A DNA stretch of 26,260 bases. It comes from Amarolinea sp964580725 (lineage in GTDB: Bacteria; Chloroflexota; Anaerolineae; SSC4; Amarolineaceae). The stretch is taken from NCBI GenBank assembly GCA_964580725.1, contig CAZOLV010000075.1, positions 1-26,260 of the forward strand, given 5' to 3'. How positions within the stretch are numbered: position 1 is the stretch's first letter; the number at the start of each line of letters is the position of its first letter. The position numbers and the translations under genes were made by a program. The notes beneath the pieces were generated by a model that did no database searches, was not told the DNA's origin, and saw nothing but the letters and a program-made list of their open reading frames with translations. Positions 1 through 8,400 of this stretch are shown in pieces.

Positions 1-189
1 CGCCTGGGCCGTCGTCAGGTCTTTCACGGCGGCCTCGGTGCCCGCCTGGGCCGCGGCCAGATTTCGCATCAGCTCGGGCAACGTCAGCAGCTCGTCAGTG
101 AGAACCAGCCGACGCACTTCAGCTCGCCACTCCGGGTGCAGCGTCAGGATGTGCGTCAGATCACGCACATCGCGTACGGTCAGTGCCAT
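1..189 (-). CDS. Coiled-coil protein of the MALTV-type family, N-terminal part only
   Basis: The gene reads leftward out of the window, so only the first 63 codons are visible and the product is incomplete. It begins MALTVRDVRDLTHIL and continues through a segment reading WRAEVRRLVLTDELLTLPEL, then an Ala/Gln-rich stretch (NLAAAQAGTEAAVKDL) that looks like the start of a coiled coil. I recognise this opening from multi-copy proteins of Chloroflexota and Cyanobacteria, which have a long coiled coil followed by a PD-(D/E)XK nuclease-like C-terminal domain; that domain would lie outside the window. The ATG at 189 is preferred over the ATG at 195 because an AAAGGAGG ribosome-binding site lies 6 bases before it. 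The family assignment rests on the N-terminus only. Confidence 0.6.
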   Translation of the reverse strand, partial: MALTVRDVRDLTHILTLHPEWRAEVRRLVLTDELLTLPELMRNLAAAQAGTEAAVKDLTTAQA

Positions 190-244
190 CGTCATCCTCC
201 TTTGGTGCTTGCAGTGATGCTCTCATTTGTGCCTGTGTGCCTGC

Positions 245-274
245 ATTATACTTCACGCTGCACGAGCAAGCCAA
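245..274 (-). promoter_or_regulatory. Sigma-70-type promoter of the partial leftward gene
   Basis: Reading leftward, TTGGCT (269-274) is followed after 18 bases by TATAAT (245-250). Transcription would begin near 238, about 50 bases before the start codon at 189. The -10 box is a perfect consensus; the -35 is only partial. Confidence 0.45.
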
Positions 275-306
275 TCTTGGGCTGGCAAATGGCCTGCCGA
301 AACACA

Positions 307-338
307 CCGTCTCCGGTCGTTCGAACGACCAGGGACGG
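307..338. repeat. 32-bp imperfect palindrome downstream of the cation antiporter
   Basis: The core GGTCGTTCGAACGACC (315-330) is a perfect 16-bp palindrome. Outer arms CCGTC (307-311) and GACGG (334-338) extend it, with two unmatched pairs between core and arms. It lies 43 bases past the stop of the antiporter gene and upstream of the promoter at 245-274. As RNA it would form a strong hairpin without a U run, so it could be a 3'-end structure for the operon or an operator for the next gene. Confidence 0.5.
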
Positions 339-380
339 CGGCGCAGGGCGTAGATCAAGAATCGAAGTTGGATGGAGACG

Positions 381-1424
381 TTATGGCAAAAAGAAGAAGG
401 CCAGCGCAACGATGGCGTAGAGCGCCAGCAGTTGCGCACCCTCCAGCCAGTTGGACTCGCCGTCCAGCGAGACAAGCGCCGCGATGAGCGAGGCCGCAAA
501 GAGGGCGATGATCTCGAAGGCGTTGAACACCAGGGTCAGTTCGGGGCCGAAGAGCAGGCTGATGAAGACCAACGCCGGCGCCACGAACAGGGCGATCTGC
601 AAACTGGAGCCAACCGAGATGCCGAGGCTGAGATCCATCTTGTTCTTGTAGGCCACCTGCACCGCCACCAGGTGTTCGGCGACATTGCCCACCAATGGGA
701 TCACGATGATACCCAGGAAGAATTCCGAAACGCCAAGCGAGGCGATGGTCGGTTCGACGGCGCCAACCAGGATCTCGCTGAGCCAGGCGATGAAGACTGT
801 CGCGCCGACTAGCACAAACAGTGAATTGCGCAAGCTCCAGACCGGGCCGTGGTGCGAGTCGCCGTGATGCGTTTCATCACTCTGAATGCGGAAGCTGAAG
901 AAAACGCCGAAGAGATAGATGACAATCATGATGATCGCCACCCACAGGCTAAGCGCATCCACCGACAGCGGGTGAGCGGCATCGGTGCTGAAGGCAAAGA
1001 GCGATGGAATGGCCAGCGCCGCCGTGGCCAGGATGACTTGCGTCGCATTGACGCCCGCCAGGCTGCGATTGAAGTGCTGGCGGCCATGCTTGAGACCGCC
1101 GACCATCAGACTCAATCCCATGATGAGCAGCAAGTTGCCGATGATCGAACCGGTGATCGAGGCCTTGACCAGGTCGTACAGGCCGGCGCGCAAGGCAAAG
1201 ATCGTGATGATCAGTTCGGCGGCGTTGCCCAAGGTGGCATTGAGCAGCCCGCCCAGGCGCGGCCCGGTGTGCACCACCAGGTGTTCGGTGGCGTCGCCCA
1301 ACAAGCCGGCCAGCGGTACGACGCCCATGGCCGACAGCCCGAACACCAGCAGCGGGTCCCAGTGCAGCAGTTCGCCCAGAATGGCGAGCGGCACAAAGAT
1401 CAACAATACCTTCAGATACTTCAT
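381..1424 (-). CDS. Ca2+/H+ antiporter, CaCA/CAX family
   Basis: A 347-residue inner-membrane protein that by family exchanges cytoplasmic Ca2+ (or another divalent cation) for protons. It has two inverted-repeat halves, each with the signature of the family: GNAAELIITIFALRAG (residues 66-81) and GNVAEHLVAVQVAYKNK (246-262), followed by GSIIGNLLL (92-100) and VGSSLQIALF (271-280). About eleven hydrophobic helices are visible, and a His-rich cytoplasmic loop (DETHHGDSHHG, 183-193) separates the halves. The ATG at 1424 (MKYLKV) is chosen over an upstream in-frame ATG at 1484 because the extra residues are charged and unlike the family; a GGGAG lies about 11 bases before 1424, which is a long spacing. 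It is the third gene of the operon, 78 bases after the TPR gene. The length is typical of the bacterial family. Confidence 0.9.
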   Translation of the reverse strand: MKYLKVLLIFVPLAILGELLHWDPLLVFGLSAMGVVPLAGLLGDATEHLVVHTGPRLGGLLNATLGNAAELIITIFALRAGLYDLVKASITGSIIGNLLLIMGLSLMVGGLKHGRQHFNRSLAGVNATQVILATAALAIPSLFAFSTDAAHPLSVDALSLWVAIIMIVIYLFGVFFSFRIQSDETHHGDSHHGPVWSLRNSLFVLVGATVFIAWLSEILVGAVEPTIASLGVSEFFLGIIVIPLVGNVAEHLVAVQVAYKNKMDLSLGISVGSSLQIALFVAPALVFISLLFGPELTLVFNAFEIIALFAASLIAALVSLDGESNWLEGAQLLALYAIVALAFFFLP

Positions 1425-1502
1425 GATTGCGACGGACTCCCTCTCTTCTTCACACAGGCGCCGGGCCTCGGCCGGCGCCAGCATTCGACTGCTTGCTGCG
1501 AC

Positions 1503-2636
1503 TCACTTTTGGCGGGCGCAGTAGTTCAACCCCTCGCGCGCCTGGGGAATGTCGGGGTTTCGTTCCAGGGCTTTGGTCAGCCAGGGCACGGCGTTCTTGC
1601 AGTCCTCCGGTTCCTTGTACAGATAGGACAACCCCAATTCGTAGTAGTATTCGGTAGTGGCCTGGTTCAAAGCAATGGCGCGCTCGAAATACTCGACCGC
1701 CTTTTCATAGTTGCGACGCAGGTAGTAGGCCACAGCCAGATGCCCATAGGCCGGTGCAAATTCCGGGTCAACCTGCAGCGCCTTTTCCAACACGATGACG
1801 GCGCGGTCGGGCGCGCCCGCAAGGATATGTCCCCAACCCAGGGCATCATAGCCATCGGCGCTCTTTGGGTTGACGTTGACCGCGCGCTGAAACTCCGCCA
1901 TGGCCTGCTCATAATCGCCCAGCGCCAGGTACGTCCAGCCCTTGCTGACATAGAGATAGCCGAGCTTGGGATGCAGTTCGATGGCCCGCTGATAGGCAGC
2001 CAGCGCCTCTTCGCGCCGTCCTTGCTGATCGTACACATAGCCCAGGTTGCGCCAGCCCTCGATGCTCTTCTCATCGAGCTTGACGGCGGTTTGCGCCGAT
2101 TCCAGCGCCAGCGCCCAGATACCCTTGTCAATGTAAATTTCGGCCAGATAGGCGTGCGTCTCGGCCAGGTTGGGATCGAGATCGAGCGCCTGTAGGGCAC
2201 TCTGCAGGGCGTCGTCGTACTGCTTGTTCCAATCCTGCGCCATGCTCAACACCGCCATGTTGCGAGGTTCTTGCGGGTTCAGTTCGACCGCCCGCTGCGC
2301 CAGGGCCACCGCCTTGCCCGTGTGACCGCGCAAGGCCTCCAGCCGCGCTTGCCAGCGCAAGGCCTCGTCGTTTTCCGGTTCCAGCGCCGCCACCGCCGCG
2401 TAGGCCTCGCTGGCCTCCACGATCTGACCATTGGCGTAGAACGCCTCGGCCTCCGCCAGATAGGAAAGGGCGCTACGCGTCGGCGTCGGCGTCGGCTCGC
2501 GTGGGATCAGCGGATTACGCAGTTCGATGAGACTGGCCTGCTGATTGACCGCATAGGCCGCGCCGATCAGGAGAACCAGCGCGACCAGGTAGAGCACGAG
2601 CGGGCGGCGCTTGCGCCGCTTACGGTCAATGTACAT
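1503..2636 (-). CDS. Membrane-anchored tetratricopeptide-repeat protein
   Basis: A 377-residue protein with a very basic N-terminus (MYIDRKRRKRR), one membrane helix (about residues 12-30) and a short linker containing PTPTPT. Then come roughly nine TPR units recognisable by the spacing of W/Y, G, Y, A, A and P residues (for example WRNLGYVYDQQGRREEALAA). The topology suggests the TPR solenoid lies outside the membrane as a protein-binding scaffold; the partner is unknown. The ATG at 2636 is preferred over the upstream ATG at 2675 because it places the basic patch directly before the helix and overlaps the preceding gene's stop by only 11 bases (ATGTACATTGA), which suggests translational coupling. 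It shares an operon with the phosphatase and the antiporter, but nothing in the sequence ties the three functions together. Confidence 0.85.
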   Translation of the reverse strand: MYIDRKRRKRRPLVLYLVALVLLIGAAYAVNQQASLIELRNPLIPREPTPTPTRSALSYLAEAEAFYANGQIVEASEAYAAVAALEPENDEALRWQARLEALRGHTGKAVALAQRAVELNPQEPRNMAVLSMAQDWNKQYDDALQSALQALDLDPNLAETHAYLAEIYIDKGIWALALESAQTAVKLDEKSIEGWRNLGYVYDQQGRREEALAAYQRAIELHPKLGYLYVSKGWTYLALGDYEQAMAEFQRAVNVNPKSADGYDALGWGHILAGAPDRAVIVLEKALQVDPEFAPAYGHLAVAYYLRRNYEKAVEYFERAIALNQATTEYYYELGLSYLYKEPEDCKNAVPWLTKALERNPDIPQAREGLNYCARQK

Positions 2637-3447
2637 GGAGCGCCGGCAATTGCGCCTGGGCGCGGGCTGACGCAAGGCTGGTTACCAGGGCCTGATGCAG
2701 CGAGGTCTGGCCGTTGCTGGCGATCAGATGCGTTTCGCCCAGGCGCCAGTCTCGATCGTCATAAGTCGCCACACGTCCGCCCGCTTCGTGCACCAGCAGA
2801 ACGCCGGCGCCGTAGTCCCACGGGTTGAGGCGCGCTTCCCAGTAGCCATCCAGACAGCCCTCGGCCACCCAGGCCAGATCGAGCGCCGCGGCGCCGGCGC
2901 GACGCACACCCTGGCAGCGGGGCATCAGGGCGTTGAATTCGGCCAGATTGTTGTCGCGGCTGACGGCGCGTGAGTATGGAAAACCGGTTGCCAGCAGGCT
3001 CTGCGCGAGGTTGTTCGTGGAAGAAACGTGCAACGGGCGCCCATCACACCAGGCGCCGCCGCCGCGCTGCGCCCAATAGCAGCGATTGCGCATCACATCG
3101 AGAACGACGCCCACCTGCGCTTCGTCGTCCTGGTAGAAGGCCAGCGAAACGGCAAAGACCGGAAAACGGTGGGCGAAATTGGTCGTGCCATCCAGCGGAT
3201 CGAGCAGCCAGAAGGCATCGGCGGCCGGCCTGGCCGCGGCGCCTTCTTCCGACCACAGGCCGTGCTGAGGGAAATGGCGGTGCAGGGCGCTGACCACCAA
3301 CTGCTCGGCGGCCACATCCGCCTCGGTCACTAGATCGAACGCCGAGCTTTTGTGGTTGATCTGCTGCGGCCCCTCTTCATAGATCGTGCGCACCACCGCC
3401 CCCGCCGCACGCACAGTTTCGACTGCAAAGGATAGGAGAGTCATCAT
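2626..3447 (-). CDS. Inositol monophosphatase family protein (SuhB-like)
   Basis: A 273-residue soluble Mg2+-dependent sugar/inositol phosphate phosphatase. The metal-binding motif LLDPLDGTTNFAHRFP (residues 81-96) is intact, as are the upstream acidic pair SEEG (66-69) and the C-terminal WDYGAGVLLVHEAGG (210-224), whose Asp completes the metal site. Length and domain order match the family. Substrates in the family include inositol-1-phosphate, histidinol phosphate, fructose bisphosphate and PAP, and I cannot choose among them from sequence. The start is either the ATG at 3447 or the one directly after it at 3444; a GAGG lies 1 or 4 bases upstream respectively. It is the first gene of the operon, behind the promoter at 3481-3509. 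Confidence 0.9.
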   Translation of the reverse strand: MMTLLSFAVETVRAAGAVVRTIYEEGPQQINHKSSAFDLVTEADVAAEQLVVSALHRHFPQHGLWSEEGAAARPAADAFWLLDPLDGTTNFAHRFPVFAVSLAFYQDDEAQVGVVLDVMRNRCYWAQRGGGAWCDGRPLHVSSTNNLAQSLLATGFPYSRAVSRDNNLAEFNALMPRCQGVRRAGAAALDLAWVAEGCLDGYWEARLNPWDYGAGVLLVHEAGGRVATYDDRDWRLGETHLIASNGQTSLHQALVTSLASARAQAQLPALHVH

Positions 3448-3480
3448 GCCTCAATAACCAGTCCGGTTGATCGGGGCGAA

Positions 3481-3509
3481 ATTGTAACATCAGGCGCATG
3501 AACGGTCAA
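3481..3509 (-). promoter_or_regulatory. Sigma-70-type promoter of the phosphatase-TPR-antiporter operon
   Basis: Reading leftward, TTGACC (3504-3509) is followed after 17 bases by TACAAT (3481-3486). Each box differs from consensus by one base and the spacing is ideal. Transcription would begin near 3474, about 27 bases before the start codon. The promoter lies in the short gap after the SUI1 gene stop at 3532, so the operon need not depend on read-through. Confidence 0.65.
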
Positions 3510-3531
3510 TTGCGCGGACGCGCAAGCGAGA

Positions 3532-3909
3532 TCATCCGCCGGCCGCTTTGGCCCTGTAGCCCAACTCGTTCAGAATCTCCACGATGCGCTGGCGGTGATC
3601 CCCTTGGATGATCAGATCGTCGTCCTCGAGCGCGCCGCCGGCGCCCAGCCGATTCTTGAGCAGCTTGAGCAACGTTTCACGGCCGGCGGTGGGGCCGGTC
3701 ACGCCGCTGATGACCGAGACAGTCTTGCCGCCACGGCCCTTACGTGCGCGCGCCACCCGCACCGGCGCGCCCTTCTGCAGACTGGCAATGGTCGCCGGCG
3801 GCGCCGGTTCGACGCTCTCCCGCGGCGGGCCAGAATAGTCATCGCTCGACGTGTAGACGAGCTTGCGCCGCAGTGCGCTGGCGTCCATTTCAGATTTATG
3901 ATCGCCCAT
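3532..3909 (-). CDS. SUI1/eIF1-family translation initiation factor (YciH-like)
   Basis: A 125-residue protein with a variable, probably disordered N-terminus (about residues 1-45) and a SUI1 domain (about 50-122). The RKGRGGKTVSVISG segment (57-70) and LIIQGDHRQRIVEILNELG (99-117) are the two conserved strand/helix blocks of the family. Homologues bind the small ribosomal subunit and influence start-site choice; the bacterial role is poorly understood. The ATG at 3909 is chosen over in-frame starts further upstream because GAGG lies 6 bases before it and the residues upstream are not family-like. An alternative is the ATG at 3888. It is divergent from the cysteine desulfurase with 196 bases between the starts. 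A poor leftward -10 (TATGAT at 3941-3946) is present with no convincing -35. Confidence 0.88.
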   Translation of the reverse strand: MGDHKSEMDASALRRKLVYTSSDDYSGPPRESVEPAPPATIASLQKGAPVRVARARKGRGGKTVSVISGVTGPTAGRETLLKLLKNRLGAGGALEDDDLIIQGDHRQRIVEILNELGYRAKAAGG

Positions 3910-4005
3910 CGTCCGCCTCAATCCTGGTTCTTTGGTCGTCATCATAGTCCCCACACAACCGGCTGCTGATCCGATCCGCATTCAGCATTCCGCATTTCTC
4001 GACCA

Positions 4006-4033
4006 TTGCATTATGGCCAAAAGGTGGTACACT
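4006..4033 (+). promoter_or_regulatory. Candidate promoter of the cysteine desulfurase gene
   Basis: TTGCAT (4006-4011) is followed after 16 bases by TACACT (4028-4033). Transcription would begin near 4040, giving a leader of about 65 bases. That leader holds a 6-bp hairpin (TCGTCG-CAA-CGACGA, 4056-4070) before an A-rich stretch and the ribosome-binding site. Confidence 0.4.
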
Positions 4034-4105
4034 GTCAAGCAGAGCAACGACGTCATCGTCGCAACGACGAGAAAAAAACAGACAAAGTCTTTTGAGGTGA
4101 CAGCC

Positions 4106-5242
4106 ATGACGCCAATCTATGTGGACTACAACGCAACGACCCCTGTAGACCCCCGCGTCTTGGATGCGATGCTGCCCTATTTTTGTGATCGGTTCGGCAA
4201 CCCGTCGAGCAGTCACGCTTATGGGGTGGAGGCGCATGTGGCGGTGGAAAAGGCCCGGCATCAGGTGGCAACGCTGCTTGGCTGCGAGCCTGACGAAATC
4301 ATCTTTACCAGCGGCGGCAGTGAAGCCAACAATCTGGCGATCAAGGGCTACGTCGAGGCCAATCGCAGCATGGGCCACCACATCATCACCACCCGCATCG
4401 AGCACCCCGCCGTGCTGGCCGTCTGCCGCTATCTGGAGAGCCGCAATATCGAGGTGACCTACCTGCCGGTGGACGGCGACGGTTTGGTTGATCCTGACGA
4501 TGTCCGGCGAGCAATCACCAACAAGACCGTCCTGGTCACGATCATGCACGCCAACAACGAAATGGGCGCGCTGCAGCCGCTGGCCGCCATCAGCAAGATC
4601 ACCCGTGAGCATGGCGTGCCGTTGCATACCGATGCGGCGCAGTCGGTGGGCAAATTGCCAACGCGCGTGCACGATCTGGGCGTTGATCTGCTGACCATTG
4701 CGGGCCATAAGCTCTATGCGCCCAAGGGCATCGGCGCATTGTACGTCGGGCGCGGATGCCGCCTGGCTGTGCAGATGCACGGGGCGGGGCACGAAAACGG
4801 GCGTCGGGCGGGCACGGAAAATGTCGCCAGCATCGTGGGCCTGGGCGAGGCGTGCCGCCTGGCGGGCGAGATGCTGACGGACGAGGGCGCGCGTTTGTGC
4901 GCTCTGCGTGACCGACTCTATGCGGGGTTGTTGGCGCGGGTGGGGGGCGTGCGCCTCAACGGGCCGGCGCAGGCACGACTGCCCAACACCCTCAACGTCA
5001 GCTTCGAAGGGATCGAGGGCAATGCGCTGTTGGCGGCGACGCCAGAAATCGCCGCTTCCACCGGCTCGGCCTGTCACGCAGGACATTCGGAACCTTCGCC
5101 CGTCTTGCTGGCGTTGGGCGTCCCGTCTGAGCTGGCCCTGGGCGCCGTGCGTCTGACCCTGGGCCGCTGGACGACGGCGGAAGAGGTCGAGCGGATCATC
5201 GAGTCGTTGGCGGCCGGCGTGGAGGCTGTGCGCGGGATGTGA
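4106..5242 (+). CDS. Cysteine desulfurase, NifS/IscS type
   Basis: A 378-residue pyridoxal-phosphate enzyme that removes sulfur from L-cysteine as a protein-bound persulfide for iron-sulfur cluster assembly or tRNA thiolation. Visible marks are the YVDYNATTPVDPRV opening, the cofactor-contacting EHPAVL (His100) and HTDAAQ (Asp176), the Schiff-base lysine in AGHKLYAPKG (Lys202), and the catalytic cysteine loop STGSACHAGHSEPS (Cys323). All key residues are intact. The ATG at 4106 is chosen because TGAGGTGA lies just upstream and homologues begin at this point; an in-frame upstream ATG at 3932 would add about 58 unrelated residues. No IscU, SufE or thiolase partner lies next to it, so it may serve several acceptors. 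The gene ends in a repeat-filled convergent gap. Confidence 0.93.
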   Translation: MTPIYVDYNATTPVDPRVLDAMLPYFCDRFGNPSSSHAYGVEAHVAVEKARHQVATLLGCEPDEIIFTSGGSEANNLAIKGYVEANRSMGHHIITTRIEHPAVLAVCRYLESRNIEVTYLPVDGDGLVDPDDVRRAITNKTVLVTIMHANNEMGALQPLAAISKITREHGVPLHTDAAQSVGKLPTRVHDLGVDLLTIAGHKLYAPKGIGALYVGRGCRLAVQMHGAGHENGRRAGTENVASIVGLGEACRLAGEMLTDEGARLCALRDRLYAGLLARVGGVRLNGPAQARLPNTLNVSFEGIEGNALLAATPEIAASTGSACHAGHSEPSPVLLALGVPSELALGAVRLTLGRWTTAEEVERIIESLAAGVEAVRGM

Positions 5243-5439
5243 GCCACTGCGTAGCGATTGAAATCGCGCCCGAGGGGCCTACGGCCGGGCGTCCACCTGC
5301 GCGGACGCGTGCCGTGGGGCGAAATTCGCCCCCACCCGATACCGGCCGGCGCAGGCTGCGCCTGTCGAAGCCTGTCGGCGCAGGCTGCGCCTGTCGAAGC
5401 CTCGCCGAGGTCCTTCAGCCCCGAATTCATTCGACCGGC
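5243..5439. repeat. REP-like palindrome cluster with a 27-bp tandem duplication
   Basis: This gap between the convergent desulfurase and lipase genes is packed with inverted repeats. They are GCGATT-GA-AATCGC near its start, GCGTCC/GGACGC (5289-5308) and GGGGCGAAATTCGCCCC (5316-5332). Next come two copies of a 27-base unit (5347-5373 and 5376-5402), identical in all 27 bases. Each unit contains the palindrome GGCGCAGGCTGCGCC followed by TGTCGAAGCC. The TGTCGAAG core recurs in the inverted repeat at 10466-10510, so it may be a dispersed element of this genome. No protein gene or T-tailed terminator is visible here. Confidence 0.7.
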
Positions 5440-8400
5440 TCAACGCATCTTGAGCAGCGTCAGCCAGCGCAGATGCGCCTCTCCGACCGGGCCGCTATTG
5501 CCGGCGCGATCGGCGGCAACGGCATACACACTGCCAATGCCCGGCGGCAGCGTGAACGGTCCCGTGTAGACTTGAAAGTCAACCGGCGGTGTTTGCAGGC
5601 TGTAGAGGATTGTCGCCAACCCCGAACCGTCCGCCTCATCACGCGCCGCAATGGTGACGGTGCGCGTGCGCAGATCCAATGACAAGACACCCGTCGGCGG
5701 GGCCATGTCGGCAGCGGCTTCGCCATGCAAGATGACGCCCGTTTGGGTCTCCACCGGCCAACTGGGAGCGTAGGCGAGCTGTAATGGAGATGGCTGTGCG
5801 CCAGGCCCGGCAAGCGTCAACGTGGCCGCCGTCGTCGCGCTGATCGGAATGTTGGCGAAAACCGTCGTCTGCTCCGCCTCACCGTTGTTTAGCCGCGCAA
5901 CGTGCAGCAGAGCCGCATCTTTGGCGGCCCGCCCCGTCACTGTGACCGTGTAAGGCCCGCCGTGGCTGATGATCGCCGTCGTGGCGCCATCCGTCTGCGT
6001 AAAACTGACGCCGGGGATGCCGTGCTCGATCACATCGCCCGAATCGGGACGTGGGCCGGTGTGGCGCCCCTCGGCATCGAAAAAGCGCAGAACGGCGTCG
6101 CCGAAGAGCGTGAAACGCGTTCCACTCACGCCATCCAACGCACTGGCGCTGGCCACCTCGCTGTGAAGCTGCGTGTTGCTGCACAGCCAACCTTGCAGCA
6201 TTCCTTGCACCCAACCCTGCACCCCTGCATCCACCGGCAGCTTGCCATGATTGATGTTCAGCGCCCGGTAGTAACGATCATCACCGGCAGGCCGATTGGA
6301 GCCACGCGCACTGGTTTCCGGCACCGAATCGTCACCCAACAGGTTGAACTGCGGCAGCGGCGTTTCCCGCTTCTCCTTGCACTTGATCGTGCATGGCCCG
6401 CCAAACCAGCCGCAGTGGCGCGCACACTCCTGATGGGGCGTGAAGATGATCTGCCCGACCGTCGGAATGCCAACGCCCAGGATACGCTGGTTGAAGTATT
6501 GGTCGGTCAGCAACGACATGTCGCCCACCGGCGTTGTACGAATCGCCTCGCTGACGGCCAACAGCAGGGCATTATGACGGCTGGCCAGAAACGTCTCGCT
6601 GGCGGCGTAATCCAACGGGTCGTACACCGTCCCCAGGTTCGGGTCAATGCGTGAGCGCACCAGGTAGTAGGGAAAGATGCCGTCCTGCACCCCGGCGGAG
6701 AACCAACCCGGCTGCGGCAACAACTGATAAAGGCCCAGGAAGTTTTGCGACAGCCATTGCATCTCGCCAGGATTCATGTAGGCCTTCATGTCGTCGCCCA
6801 CCTCCAGATACTTGGAGATCAACGGGGATCCCAGGTAGGGAGTGCCCATCGTAATCAGTTGATCCACCCTGGAGGCGCCGTGACGCAACAGGTAGTTGCG
6901 CGCCACCAGCCCGCCGGTGCTGTGCGCCATGAGAACCACTTTGTCCTGGCCGGTGCGGGCGAGCACTTCACTCACCTTGTCGGCCAGATCAAGATCGGTG
7001 TGCGCCCAATCCTTGCGCCAATCGTAGGCAAAAGAGAAGAGCAGCACATCTTCCAGATAGCCGAGGCTCTCCAGTTTGTCATACAGCCCCTGATAGACAT
7101 CCTGCACGACCCAGGCCACCTGCACCTGGCGCACTGGCCCACCGACCCTCAAGCGGCTGGGACGCCCGCCGAAGAAGTCCGGCACCGGCTGTTCACCGTC
7201 CCAATCGAGCGCCAACGCATCCAGATAGGATGGATCACCGGTCATGTTGGCCCAGACGCCCCAACCGTCCAGCCAAACGATACTGTCTGGCAAGAATGAG
7301 TGCCAGTGTGTCGGACTGGACCAAAAAGTGAAGAGCTCAGCAGCGCGCAGTTCGGAACCGCCCGCGCCGGGGATGAAGATGATAGGCAGCCCGTCAGTAC
7401 GCGGCGTGCGAAACGATGTCCCCACTTGCAGCCAGCCGGTGGCCAGGTCTGATGCGACGAGATACCCCTCGCCACCAGGGTTGCTCAGGGGCAATTCGAA
7501 GGTTGTTTGGAAGTAGCCGCCGGCGTTGAGCGTAGCAACCGCCGTCTGCTGTCCAAACAAGCGCAGCCTGACCTGACCACTGCCGCGCGGCGGCGTCGTG
7601 GGAAAGTTCCAACCGGTCACCGTCAATTGCAGACCGGCGCAGCCGTCGCGACGCGACAGCGTGATGCGCGGCGCCGTCGTGTCGGCGCCATAGGCGTTGT
7701 CGTCGAACACGAGAATCGAGTTGGCGGCGCGGTTACCGATGTAGATACTGCCGGTGAAAGGATCGGCCACAGCGCCAAAGGGATCGGCGCCAGCCTGCAG
7801 CGTGGTAATCACCCGGTCAGGGTTGCTGCCGATCACCGTGACCGAACGACTGGTGGAGTTGGTGAAGAAGACATTGTTCGTCGCGGTATTGATGGCAACG
7901 CCGCCGCCCCCGTCGGCCCCGCCCGAACTTACCGGCAGACTGGCGAGCAAGTTCAGCCCGCCGCTGGTCGCCTGATAGACCTTGACCTGATTGACGTTTT
8001 GCTCCGGCGCACAGGCAATGTAGAGCCGGTCGTTGACCGGGTTGAAGTTCAGGGCATATGGATGGCCGCCGGCGCCGCAGGGGACGATGCGTTGACCGGC
8101 GATCGGTTGCCAGTTGTTGTTGCCATCGAAGGTGATGACATCGCCAGAATCGCGGTGACTGACGTAGGCGCGCCGCAAATAGGGGTGTATGGCAAGACCC
8201 CAGGCGCCATTGCCGCCGGTGGGTATCCAACGTTCGATGACGCCATCGGGTAGGAGCACCCATAGACGGTCTTGTCTGTGGCTGACCACCAGGACGCGGC
8301 CGCTGTCGGCATGAACCGCAACGAACGTCGGTTCGGCGCTGCTGTCCAGCGCCACGATCGCCAGGCGCGCCAGTGTGTTGGCGTCGAGTACGTGGACAGA

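Noticed and set aside
849..2195. A 448-codon rightward open frame over the antiporter and TPR genes
   Set aside because: It is antisense to recognised genes on both sides of the gene boundary, with no motif.
4056..4080. Hairpin TCGTCG-CAA-CGACGA next to a run of A as a terminator
   Set aside because: On the plus strand it is followed by A, not T, and on the minus strand the T run precedes the stem, so it has the wrong geometry in both directions.
3896..5086. A 396-codon leftward open frame opposite the cysteine desulfurase
   Set aside because: The desulfurase on the other strand has every catalytic residue. The antisense product is His/Gln/Arg-rich without motifs.
5347..5402. Two identical 27-base units as a small CRISPR array
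   Set aside because: The copies are 2 bases apart with no spacer and are internally palindromic, and no cas gene is present.
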